Part shown: in pieces, positions 22,101 through 33,289 of the stretch
Position numbering within the stretch: the first letter of the stretch is position 1
How the letters are laid out: every line of letters starts with the position of its first letter
NCBI RefSeq assembly: GCF_002865645.1
Contig: NW_020194667.1
Span: 2,417,772 to 2,481,771, forward strand
Reading direction: 5' to 3'
Length of the DNA stretch: 64,000 nt
DNA from: Hyaloscypha bicolor E
Lineage: Eukaryota > Ascomycota > Leotiomycetes > Helotiales > Hyaloscyphaceae
Program-made: the position numbers and the translations under genes
Notes under the pieces: generated by a model
Database searches by the model: none
Told to the model about the DNA's origin: nothing
What the model saw: only the letters and a program-made list of their open reading frames with translations

Positions 22101-23114
22101 TTATTAAGTTTAATACTATTATTAGTTTATTATAAAGCTTAGAATTAATTAGAACTAGTAATTAAGAATCTAGAAATTCTAGTATTAATTATAATTCTAT
22201 AAAAGTAATAAATATTATATTTGAAAATACTATTTATTATAAAAGTTTAAATATCTTTTATTACTAATTCTATTAATACTTTATTATATTCTAAAATATA
22301 GTTTTTATTTATTAATTAATATTATAAATATAGTATTTAGAACTTAGAAAATAAGGTAAAAAATTTCTTATAAAAATAATTTAAAATTAAGAAAAAGAAA
22401 ACTAGAATATAGAAAACTATAAGGAAATATATATATCTTATAATATACTAGTTTTAAAGAAGCTTAGTTTTCTAAATATCTCTAGTATATTTCAAGTATA
22501 TTTCCTTAATAAAGTAGTTATAATATTTATATTTAGAAGATATTTAATATCTGGCTAGAAATTTCAGATATTAGATATCTGGAAATTATAATATTAGTTT
22601 TCTTTTTAAAATAAGCTTATTTCTGAGCTTTATAAAAGCTATTAATTTCTCTAATTTTATACTATTTTCTTTTCTAAAATAAACTAATATTTCGAAACTA
22701 AATATTATATATAAAAGACAAGTGCCTTTAATATATAATTTAAAGATTTTATTATTATTTCTATATAGTTCTAAATAAGTATTATTTTCTATATAATCTA
22801 GCTAATATTATAGGTTTTATAAAAATTCTAATATATTAATATTATTATTATTATAGAAACTTTATAAAACCAGGAAACTATTACTTAATATTAAAGCTAA
22901 ATATTATATTAGATTCTTATTCTAACTAATCTATTAGATTTTATATTTTAGCTTATTTTTTACTAGCTTAACTATAATAATTCATTTAATACTATATTTT
23001 TATTTATTATTCTTTAATATTAATAAAAGCAATTCCGTATTTATATAATCTAGCTAATATAGGCTTTAATAAATTAATAGTTGATAAATATTAATAATAT
23101 TATTAATAAAAGTA

Positions 23115-23279
23115 AATCCAGGCTTAATAATAGCTATAGAACTAATATACTATATTTATAGGCCTTATATTACCTTTTCCTTTAATATAGTAGAATTCCG
23201 ATATAGTAAAGGTAATATAAAGCCTATAAATATAATATATTAGTTCTATAGTAGCCTTATAATATTAAGGCCCTGGATT
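23115..23279. repeat. 165-bp palindrome, MITE-like
   Basis: The sequence starts AATCCAGGCTTAATAAT and ends TTAAGGCCCTGGATT. Arms of about 65-70 bp (shared TATAGAACTAATATA and ATATTTATAGGC) are inverted around a centre near 23200. One arm has a short insertion. It resembles a degraded foldback MITE. Confidence 0.6.
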
Positions 23280-24339
23280 AATAATTATTAATTATTAAAA
23301 AATTAATATAATTATTTAATTATTATTTATTAAGCTTATTAGAGTTTATACTAAATCTAGTAAAGGATTTTGGAAGTTCTTTTATAGCTTCTTTATATAG
23401 AAAACTAGATATATCTTTATAATTTCCGGTAGTTTTAGGAAAAACAAATAGCTATATTATTCTAAAATCTTAAATAGACTTTTTATTTAATTCTCTAGTT
23501 TCCGGCTCAAATAATTAAATATCTAGTATTTTATAATAACTTATATTTTATTTCGGACTTTGAAATTAATTAAATAGTAGTATTTATTAGTTTATATTAT
23601 ATATTATTCCTATATTTGCCCTATATAACCTTAGGCAAATTACTATAATTTATATAATTAATTTACTAATTCTTTAGCTTTATTTCTATTTAGCTTTTCT
23701 TTAAATAAGCTAGCTTTAATAATAAAATTCTAGTTTAGAGATATATAAGGCTTATAGCCATTTTTAGTTATAAATAGGAACTAGCTAATAGTTTAATATT
23801 AAAGAAAGGCTTATTAATAATTAATTATAATAATCTATTTATTCTAGTTATTCTAATAATAATTAATATATAAATATAATCTTTAATTAAAATACTAATT
23901 AATAATCTCTACTTATTTATTTATTTATTTAAAAGTAATTAGCTATTAAAAGCTTAAGCTTTATACTAATTCTTATATAGAATTTGCTCTAAAAATCGGA
24001 TATAAATTAGAGTTTTTAATCTAATATAATTATTTCTGAAATATCTATTTAATATATTATATAAAATAAAAATAGAAATATTAGTTATTTAGCTATAATT
24101 ATATCTTATACGGGAATTGTAATTAGATACTTAGATAAGTAATTTATAAATATAATAACTATATTATAGCCCGATTTACTTTCTAGATAATTCTTAAAAT
24201 CTATAATAATATATTATTAAAGATAATTAAGAACTAGAAAGAAATAAAGCAAATTAAGCTTTTTATTTCTAGATATATATAATCTCTTATAAATATAGTA
24301 ATTATTATAGTATTAATTAATATCTTTATTTATAAATTA

Positions 24340-24865
24340 TATAAAAGAAAAACTATAATAAAACAAAAATTCATATAAAATATATTAAAGTATAAAACGT
24401 AATTTAATAGTAAAATAATAAGATTAAAAGTATAAATAGTATATAGTATATAAAAGCTTAATTAAATAAATATTAAACAAGAATTATTATTTAGAACTAT
24501 AGAAAAACTAGTTTTCTTATATAATTTCTATAAATTATATATAAAAGGCTATAGTTTTTACTATTATAGTATGGCAGGCCATACTCTCTAAAAATTATAT
24601 TATTTTAGTAGTTTTAAGATTTTAGTTATATAGTAAAGGCTATAGTCTTTTATATATAACTTATAGAAATTATATAAGAAAGCTAGTTTTTCTATAGTTC
24701 TAAAAAATAATTCCTTCTTAGTATTTAATTAATTAAGCTTTTATATACTATATACTATTTATACTTTATTATTTATACTTTTAATCTTATTATTTTACTA
24801 TTAAATTATATTTTATATTCTAGTATACTTTATATAAGTTTTTGTCTTATTATAGTTTCTTTTTA
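24340..24865. repeat. Head-to-head inverted repeat of an LTR-like sequence
   Basis: The left arm (about 24340-24580) reads toward the right arm (about 24605-24865) as its reverse complement. Both carry the GTATATAGTATATAAAAGCTT and ATTATATATAAAAGGCTATAG-type segments. A third copy in left-arm orientation lies at about 62764-63030, and a fragment in right-arm orientation near 19125-19200. A dispersed repeat, probably an LTR, is therefore present as an inverted pair. Confidence 0.65.
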
Positions 24866-25239
24866 TATATTTTATAATAAGTAATATAAAGGAAATCGAA
24901 ACTTTATAATTAAAATAATACTTTTATAAAGTTTTAAGGGATTTTTATAAGGCGAATTATTAATTTAATAAATTTGGAAAGAAAAGGGCTATTATAATAC
25001 TTTAAGCCTAAAGTCAAAATATTAAAAATATATAAGTATTAATCTTAGTATTTTATATTAATTTCTAATATATCTAGTAACTTAAATACGGGTTAGTTAT
25101 AAGATATAATTACTAGTATAATATATAAAAGTAATAGAAATAGAAGCTAATTATAAAAAGAAAAGAAATAGAGGAAATAAAATAAGAAATATTATACTAA
25201 AATAATATAAGTTAGATCTTAATTAGAAATGAATTTTAA

Positions 25240-27780
25240 TATTCGAAAATAAAATTATATTATTAATTTATATATTATCTTTAGTTATAATAAAAACCGG
25301 AATAAAAATAGTATTAGTTTTAATAGAAAAGCTTATTTCTAAATTCGGAAAAGATATTTAAAAGAGAAAATATTCTTAATTTTAAATAAAATAATAAATA
25401 GTAATTAGAAATAAAAATTTAAAAGAAATTAGATATAAGAAATTATATAAATAATCTAGAAAAGCTTTTAGAGAAAAAAAGAATATTAAATAGAAATAAA
25501 AAAGAGAATTTAGAAAAGTCGGAAAAATTAGTAAAATTATATTTATTATTTTTATTATTATTTTTAATAATATTATTAAATATATTTAGTTTAATAAAAT
25601 TAAAAAAAGATATTATAAGTATTAAGTTAATAAAATAAAAAAAGAATACAAGTAATAGAAATAAAATTAGAAAAGCTATTATTTTATTATTACTAATATT
25701 AAAACTCGAACCTAAACTATATCTATTATTATTAATTAGTTTTTCCCAAATTCCGGTTCTTAAACTAAAAGATATATTTAAATAAGAAATTAGCTTTTTA
25801 GAAATCTTATTAGTCAAAATCTCGGATATAAAAACTCTATAATTAATTATAGAAGAAATTATTGAGATTAATATAACTAAAAATAAATATATACTAGTAT
25901 TAGATTTAAATCTATTATTTATAGAAGTTTCTAAAATATTATAGTTTTAAGAAAGTAATATTTCTATATTTTTGAAATAATATATAGATATATATAAGAA
26001 CTATTATATTTCTAATAATATTAAAAGAAAGAAAATTATTTATTATATCTCTTTTATTTATAAGAATTAGATTAAGGCTATACTAGAATATTATATTAAT
26101 AATTCAGGAAATTATTAGAAAATTAAATTCTTTAAGGCCTTATTAAAGAAATTCCGAGAATATAACTAGAAAATACTTAAAATTAGCTATAATTTTCTTA
26201 ATTAGATTATTATATAAGCCTAGAATAAAGAAATCTTTTCTAAGTCTTATATTAATATATTTAATAAAGTATTAAAAAAGTTACTAAAAAGAAAAGAAAT
26301 AAATAAAATTATTTAATACCGAGAATTTATAAGAAAGTTATCTGTTTTAATAAGAAGTTATATTCTTAAAAATATAAACTTTAAGCCTATAAACGTTTTT
26401 ATCTATAAATATAGTAAGATATATAAAAAGGCAATAATATTCTATTAGTATAAAAAGAAGAAATACTATTTTAATTTTACTAATAATTCGGATATATCTA
26501 GATTTAAATAAGAATATTTGAATATAATAGTTTATAATATAGTTTTCAAACCAGAAAATAATAATTTTTTACTAGTTTCTCTTATAATACTTTCTAAAAC
26601 TATTATAAATATAAGTAAAAAAAGAATCTAGTCTATAGCTAATTATATAAAATCTACTAAAAGTAATAAACCTAAAAGAAATAATATTAACTAGTTAGTA
26701 AAAAGTCTAGAAAAATTATTTATTATTATTATAATTTAAAAGAACCTATAGAAATAACTTAATATAATTATTATTATAATTCGAGAAAACATCTATAGTT
26801 TATTTATATAATCTAGCTAATTATAGTAGAAATAATAGTATTAATAGCCTAGTAAATATAATTCGAATCTTCGAGGAAAATATATTAGAGATTATAGAGA
26901 ATACTATAGTAGCTATAATAATTAAGCTAAAATAAATAAAGAATCTAGATAATTATATTTTAGAAAAAATTAGTTTTAAGTATAATTAAAGAATATTATT
27001 TAAGTTAATATAGCCTATAGTATAGACCTAGAATCAAGAGAATAAATTTACTATAAATACTATAATAGAAATAAAAATAATAATATTAATCTAGAATATA
27101 TTTATATTTCTTAATTCTATTATCTATTAATAAAAAAAACTTATAAATTATAGATATATTTACTAATTTAATAGAAAATAGTATAAAGGGCTATTTAAGC
27201 CTAAATAAGAAAATATTTCCTTTTCTTTACTAATAAATACTAGTAGTTTAATTAAATTATTTTCTAAATCCAAAAAAAAGAATTTAATTATAATTTGAAT
27301 ACTTTACCCAAAAATATCTAAAAATTAATAGAGAATATCTAGTTTACTAGACAAGAAAGAGAAAAGGAAATTAGCTAATCGGAATTTATATATAGAAGCA
27401 AGCAAGTTATATTTAGGGAATCTAAATAGCTACTTTATTTTAAAAGAAATTATATTAGAATTACTAATATTTCACGTTCTGAAATTAATAAATAATATTA
27501 TAATAGGTTTTTTATTAAAGAAAAAGAAAAAAGAAATAGAAATAGCTAAAGAGGTTTTCTGAAAATAAACTGGAATAGAAGAAAAGCTATTCTATATAAG
27601 AGGCTAAAAGAATATTACTTTAAGAGATAATAGATAAAAAAAATAGTATAGCTAAGGAAATAAATATTAATATTTCCAGAAATAAATAGAATAAATTAGG
27701 AATCTAATATATTTTTAACTATAATAAATATAGGACTTCTAAAGTTAATAATATTTTAATAAAACTACTAAAGAAAGTAA
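25240..27780 (+). pseudogene. RIP-degraded gag-like retrotransposon remnant
   Basis: On the plus strand a frame around 26050-27350 can be followed through many TAG/TAA codons. It contains a gag-like region (IKFFKALLKKFREYNQKIL, then INVFIYKYSKIYKKAI). The sequence ends abruptly at 27780, where GC content jumps. Assignment to a Ty3/Gypsy gag is by general character only. Confidence 0.4.
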
Positions 27781-28784
27781 TCTCAAGTGCGGTGTTTGAC
27801 CCCCTGGGTTTAGCGCCCGCTGTATTAGGCAAGGTGCGTATACGGGCCAGCCGCCGCTTTCAACGTCTACTCTCTCCCTCCTAGTTTAAAGGGCAGGCGA
27901 CCAGGGTCTTTACCAGGGGTTTTTGCTACGGTTTCTAGCCAATCAAAGATAAGAACCTTCTAGAACCACGCACTCCTTTACTTAATACTGCCGGCAGAAT
28001 TGTTACTATGCAATTGAAGCTATTCACACTTTCTAATAGACGTACGACGCCTCCTTAATACTCCCCTACGGAGACGCTTACCCTCTGAGATCCTTGAGAC
28101 TCCTCTTCTACTACTACCGCTCTTACAGCTCTATATATAGTCTTAGGACTCTCAAAATAGGCCTAGGCCCTCTCGTAAATCCCCTACCGTTCTTGAAAGC
28201 TCTCAAATAATCCCTTAGGGCTTTATATACTCTCTATCAAACTCTAGCTATGTAGCAAGACATTAATAATAATCCACGGTATAGAGAAACAGTTAAAGCT
28301 GCATTGAGATGAGATCTTGTAGTAATTAACAAAGAACGTACGAAAGTGGGGAAGTAGGGAGGATATCCTTTTCTATATTCGTAGGGGAAGATGCAAATGA
28401 ATGCGATAACAAAAACGGTGAGAATTATAGTAATAATAGCGCTGCCGATGCCTGACTATATATTAGAGCCTTTGTAGCGGGTATAAGCAGATTTGGTTCC
28501 TACGGAGGATAAGTATTCGTACAGGTGCCATTACGGTCTGTTTATACCGCATTGGCGGAATATTTTTTCCCAGAATAAGAGAGACGTACTTTTCAAGTTT
28601 GAATCACCGCTGCGTTTTCCTAAGTCTCCAAGGCTACCTTCCCTATAATAGTGAGAGGTTATAGGTGGCGTGAATATCTAGGTGGTCCAGGGAGCATTAT
28701 TCTAATAGTTATGACTACTCGCCTAATGTCTATATTAAGCAAGGGATAGTAAATGCAGGCGAAAACCTAAGGCCCATATTCCTT
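27781..28784. other. GC-recovered spacer, no gene recognised
   Basis: A sharp composition boundary occurs at 27780/27781. The following kilobase has ordinary GC but many TAG/TAA triplets in all frames and some CTCTCAAATA-type short repeats (28150-28230). It may be a decayed repeat. Confidence 0.5.
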
Positions 28785-29090
28785 ATACCAACTATCTGTT
28801 TGTACCAATCACTTCCTAGTACTACTGGGTTTATAGTACTAACAAATTTTTTATACTAATAATTTAATAGTACTAGTGGTATTATGGTACTAATATATTT
28901 CTTGTACCAATAATTCGATAGTACTACTAACCTCTTGGTACAAGTGGTTTTTTTATACTAGTAAATTATTTGTACCAGTAATTCAATAGTACCAATAATT
29001 CCTCGGTACCAATTGTCTCATGATACCAACTAGGCGTTTGTACTAATAGTATTTTGGTACTAATCTAATTTTCGTACCAACCTTTCCTCG
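28785..29090 (+). repeat. 18-unit tandem array with exact 17-bp period
   Basis: Units begin at 28785 and then every 17 bases to 29074, without a single insertion or deletion. Each unit is a conserved octamer GTACYAAT (variants GTACTACT, GTACTAGT, ATACCAAC) plus nine variable, AT-rich bases. All frames contain stops, so it is not a protein repeat. The fixed spacing with variable spacers is unusual for a decaying minisatellite. Confidence 0.9.
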
Positions 29091-29935
29091 CTTCAATCAA
29101 TAGACGCAGGACCGGCAATATAGACTGGCTTCTCATCTTTGACTAGGCAAACCGACAATGACCGAGATGCAATAATCACCCGAGCATAGCCCACCTAGTA
29201 AAGTACATATATAACAGTAAGGGCATTCTCCGCAGTACAGGGAGTATAGTACCACAGTATTTATATGGCAGCGCGTATCTTCCGTATATATAGGTGATTA
29301 TTCTATTTTTATGGCCCTGAGATTTGCCTCGAAGACCCGTAACTTGGTAGAAGGGGATTTGCTAGTACTGCTTACTGCTAGAGCTAAAGGCACTATGGCG
29401 TAGGGATACGAAGTATTAGAGAAGCGGTGATTCAAGACGAGCCCAACCCAGGCGTTGCGGCAGCTAATGTAATTCGTTACTGAGAAGTGGGTTATCCGGT
29501 TTGCAAAAAGCTATAAAGCTAGGTCACCTGCCACTTCCCACTCGCTTTATCCTCAATACTTCCATATAATTTTGCTCCTGCTACTACCCTCCCAAATAAT
29601 TTTTACTGTCTTCCTACTTCGTTAACCCAAGGCAAACCATGGCCTCCACAAATCATATACATCTATATCTTCTATAGAGCCGTTTATCAGCTTCGCAATA
29701 TTTGTTAATGCGGTTGACTTTCTCATTTGATAAGGAACAGGAGATGGTCGATAAACCAGAGAAGATTTCGAGAACGAGGAGGAGGAGGAGGAGGAGGAGG
29801 AAATACGCGAGGATTTGATTCAGGAGGCAAGAAGTGGAGATAAGATAAATCTGGATGCCCACACGTTGGAAATGATCAAGGATGTTAAGAAGGCTTACGA
29901 CGATTTTACTAGGCGAACAAGGGGTAGAGTTGAAC
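29091..29935. other. Spacer with GAG microsatellite
   Basis: No gene is recognised. A (GAG)n tract of about nine units lies at 29779-29803. The 3' end of the broken membrane-protein gene adjoins at 29936. Confidence 0.5.
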
Positions 29936-31810
29936 TCAAGGACTTGGTACTGGAGGGGTGGTAACAGCGAGCGTCTTGAAGGCTGCAACAGTTTGAGCGA
30001 TGCCAATCATAAGCGAGAAGAAGGCGTGAAAGACACTCAAACCGCCGAAAATAATAACGCCCCAAAACGTGTAATAGCTGAGTGTGTCTCGATTATCGTT
30101 CCATAGCTGGCGGAGTGTGCGAGGTTGGCTAGAGTCCATGTAATGACGAAGTTGTCTAAGCCGTGTCTCGAGAATCGGGAACTCTGCATATCTGAGTGGA
30201 GTCCTCTCTCGAGTCATTATCTTGAATTTCTTGTGGATCTTGGCGGCATGTTGGAGATGGTAGTGCTTCTGGAATCTTAAGGATTCAGGTGAAGCCCAAG
30301 GTGGGTCTTTGATTCGCCTGTATTCTGTCGCTCTCTCCCTGAGGTTACCTCCGGTAGTGAAAAGTATTGCCCATGTCGCTGCAATCTCCTGTTGGAATTT
30401 ATAAAGTGAAATATTTCTCTGAATCAGTTCAGGGGTAGACTCAGAGAACCGTTGCAAGCACCTGCATGTGATTTATTAGTCTGGGTCATGATTTGCTGAT
30501 CCACAGCAAGGTAGAAAACCTACCGTTCCTGGAAATTATATAGTGGTATGTATATATCTTCGGAGGTTACCCAAAGGACCCACAGCGTTGACTTCTCTAT
30601 GTCCAGTTTGAGGTGATTCTCAATAAATGTAGTCCATCGAATTGAAAGTTTTTCAATCTTCTAAAGAGCATATAGATTGAGATCATCTAGTCTGAATGAC
30701 ACACCAGAAGCACATTCAATGTCTGTTTCCTTAACTTTGGTCGATACCTGAAGCTCCCCGATGTTGAAAAGTCTCGGACACTCAGTCCAAGAAGTTTAGC
30801 AAGATAACTCGGATCACTATCCTTGATAAGCCAAAAATAGTCTATCGTATTGATCCATTGCCTGTACTGCCTGGCGCTGGAGGCCATATCACCAGGCCGC
30901 AAATTCGCACCTTCTGGGTTGCCCAAAGGCCTCACGAAATTCAGAATGAACAAAGCTTGAAAAACGATAAGAATTTGAATGCTGTACTTTCGATATCCCC
31001 AGCACTGGTGGGTTGTTCCAGGACACCACAACGATAGCAATCACTCAAAATGTCTCCGATCCTTGTTTCGCTGCCTCCCACTGCTAAACAACAACATGCC
31101 AGAACTTTAAAGTTAACTGTTGAACCCGGAGAAGGGAGGCCGAACAGGATTCCACGCTCAGGCTTTCCCTCAAGTTTCTTGAAACGCCAGGATAACATGC
31201 ATGCGTATTCTTTCGCCAGTCCTTCTCGAACATGGAGTTACTCCCCGTTCCTAAGGTTCTCTTCCATGCTAGAAGATCCTTTGAAAGTAAGGGTGTATAG
31301 CCTATCTATATAGCCCTCACGCGAGAAGAGCTCCTGAAAGCGGCTGCGCATGTTTGGATTCTCGGGGACGCGCAGCAGAGTATTGAATGGCTTCACTTTG
31401 CTCCATATATATCCGATCTCCTTCTCCTTAGATCTTAAGTGGGTATCGCTTTCCGAGGCACCAGATTCAACGTCAGGCACCAAACCATCCTTGAAACTGG
31501 GATCTCTGAGGACCTCCGCAAGCAACTTAACGATAGTGCGCAGCTTCTCGGTCGTTGCGGTGTTCTTTCCAGGGATCTCGTCGGGTGGTTGGCTTGCACC
31601 AGGCTCTGGCCCAACTAATGGTCGGCGCACCGACTTGGCCTCATTACCCTCCTCACCAAGCTGCTCAGTCCGCTCTTGATCTTTGGCGGCAGACTGTGCT
31701 TCTCCCTCTCCAACAGCCTCGGCGACTAAGACGCCCGCAGCTTCGGCCGTGAGCGGAGTCTGGCTGGCTGCCTCTATCAATGGAACAGCTTCTGGGGCTT
31801 GAGATGACAT
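29936..31810 (-). pseudogene. Broken fungal membrane protein gene
   Basis: Minus strand, start ATG at 31810 (MSSQAPEAVPLIEAASQ). The N-terminal exon ends SSSMEENLRNGE, then an in-frame TAA (31238-31240) interrupts it. The same frame continues with LHVREGLAKEYACMLSW, WRFKKLEGKPERGILFGLPS and FKVLACCCLAVGG. Later the reading moves between frames: RPLGNPEGAN..IDYFWLIKDS in one, RLFNIGELQVSTKVKETDIE..LDDLNLYAL in another. Another in-frame TAG precedes KIEKLSIRWTTFIENHLKL. A clean intron (30538-30470 region, donor GTAGGT, branch GACTAATA, acceptor GCAG) then joins to the last exon, ending AVTTPPVPSP. The C-terminus has one membrane segment (YTFWGVIIFGGLSVFHAFF) after RTLRQLWNDNRD. Both stops could be CAA/CAG mutated by C-to-T; the frame changes need indels. 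The family seems to be an uncharacterised fungal group. Unrecognised introns could explain part of the disruption. Confidence 0.6.
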
Positions 31811-32789
31811 TTTGACAAGATGGCGCTTTCTCAGCTGTGGTATATGGCTTGGTTTGCAGTTGAAGGAAGCTGGAAACCGATGGAAGATACGGTATTGTGG
31901 GGTGCCACGAAAGTGTGTGAAGGTGGCGCTGGCCAGCAAATGGGAGAGAGGCTTCCTTGAGCCAATGGCAGAATCAACTCGCATTCCAAACTGCGAAAGC
32001 AATTTCGCTATTAATACATTATGTTAAAGAATAGTGTGCGATGTCATCCTTCATGTTTTCTGGGTTCCACCCGAACCAGATACGTCCTACAGCTCGGCTC
32101 ATGCCGGGGCCATTAATTTCTCCATCTCACTTAGACAGCAAGGAACTCAGAGACTGGAAGCCTCCTTTCTGCTTACCTGTCAAACTCTGCCATCGCCCAT
32201 AGCTCTTGGTCTCGAGATCGCGCTTCCAAATATTATAGATCCAGCACACCTCGTTCACGTTGACCTACTCCAATACAACAATAAGCAAAATCGAAGTATC
32301 CCTCCCAAAACCTCTCTCATATTTCCGATCCCGACCCTTATACGTGAGCTAACCCTATTAGAAACGAATACCTGGAGTTTTATTGATGTGTAAAATAGTA
32401 GACTTCTTGACTACTAGTTAGTTGTTCACGGGCCGTCGATGTCGGCTCTTAAAGACCATGAGCGGGTTGTGTGAGAGGTGATGGAGTAGAGAAAAGTTGC
32501 GGAGATGCTTGGGAGTATGATTAAGAGGTTGAACGGTGAGGAGTTGTTGTTGGGCGGGGTAATTATCATTTTGTCAGTCGTGATTCCACCACTTTCGTAA
32601 CTTTTCGTCTCTACCCATTTCATACTGGCATTTGGACTTGGATATCTGGATACACACAAAGGACTCGCCATATGTTCATTCAAAAGACAAAAACAAACCG
32701 AATAGAAATGAATTTATATAATTATAATAACTTGTTTACCTTCATTTCCGCTGTCTAGTATCGAGTCTTTTTTAAAGTTAGTAGACAGA
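31811..32789. other. Intergenic, no gene recognised
   Basis: Upstream of the broken membrane-protein gene. Frames of 85-119 codons (32034-32393 plus, 32426-32683 minus) have no motif. Composition is normal. Confidence 0.45.
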
Positions 32790-33165
32790 AATGCTCCAAC
32801 TTTACGATACTAATCCTGGCCTGTAGCCTTTCAAACAAAGCCCCAGAACTGTATATAATCATGACCTGTAAATTCTTTTAGAATCGGTATGAAAACCTTG
32901 TCGGCTTTAGTTTTGGAGAATTCCCGATCTAGGTAGATAGAAGACCGTACTCGTTCGGGAAATCGTAGACTCCCCGACTTGTTATCAATATCTAGTGTAC
33001 CTTGAAATAGAGGCGGATAACGTAAATGTATATAGTCACCGGTGACTTCCCCAAATTAGTTATTTAAGAAAGTAGTATTAGCCTCGACGACCTTTACTAA
33101 GGCTTTGTAGGTTTTTTTAGTTATAGTCGAAGAGACAGCTATTATAGCATCTGTAGAAACCCAGG
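32790..33165 (-). pseudogene. Unidentified coding remnant with RIP-like stops
   Basis: One minus-strand frame reads through about 120 codons with coherent protein-like segments (ITKKTYKALVKVVEANTTFL, GEVTGDYIHLRYPPLFQGTL, FIPILKEFTGHDYIQFWGFV). It is broken only by TAA, TGA and TAG codons. No family is recognised. It lies just downstream of the aspartic-protease-like pseudogene and shares its style of decay. Confidence 0.45.
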
Positions 33166-33289
33166 GCCGTGACGGAGCCCGATAGCTTAATGTGCTTTTG
33201 TAGAAGGTTTCCTCGATATTATGAGCTTAATAACTTGATAAGCGTTTGTCGAAGGCTTCCTCAATCTCATAAACCCGCTATATTATCTA

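Larger units (their letters stand above)
17580..25200. other. RIP-degraded repeat block
   Basis: About 7.6 kb of TpA-dominated DNA with almost no CpA or TpG and no usable reading frame. It includes a seven-base TATAATA tandem at 18781-18823 and a partial third copy of the 14808-type LTR with adjacent internal sequence at about 18842-19120. It also contains a fragment of the 24.6-kb LTR-like repeat near 19125-19200 and two palindromes listed separately. The AT bias is too strong for me to recognise protein domains here. Confidence 0.7.

Noticed and set aside
25443..25817. 124-codon minus-strand frame rich in Asn, Phe and Ile
   Set aside because: Arises from AT-saturated RIP sequence; the plus strand carries gag-like remains at this place and the product is low complexity.
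28785..29090. CRISPR-like array
   Set aside because: Period of 17 bp with an 8-bp core is far too short for CRISPR and the genome is eukaryotic.
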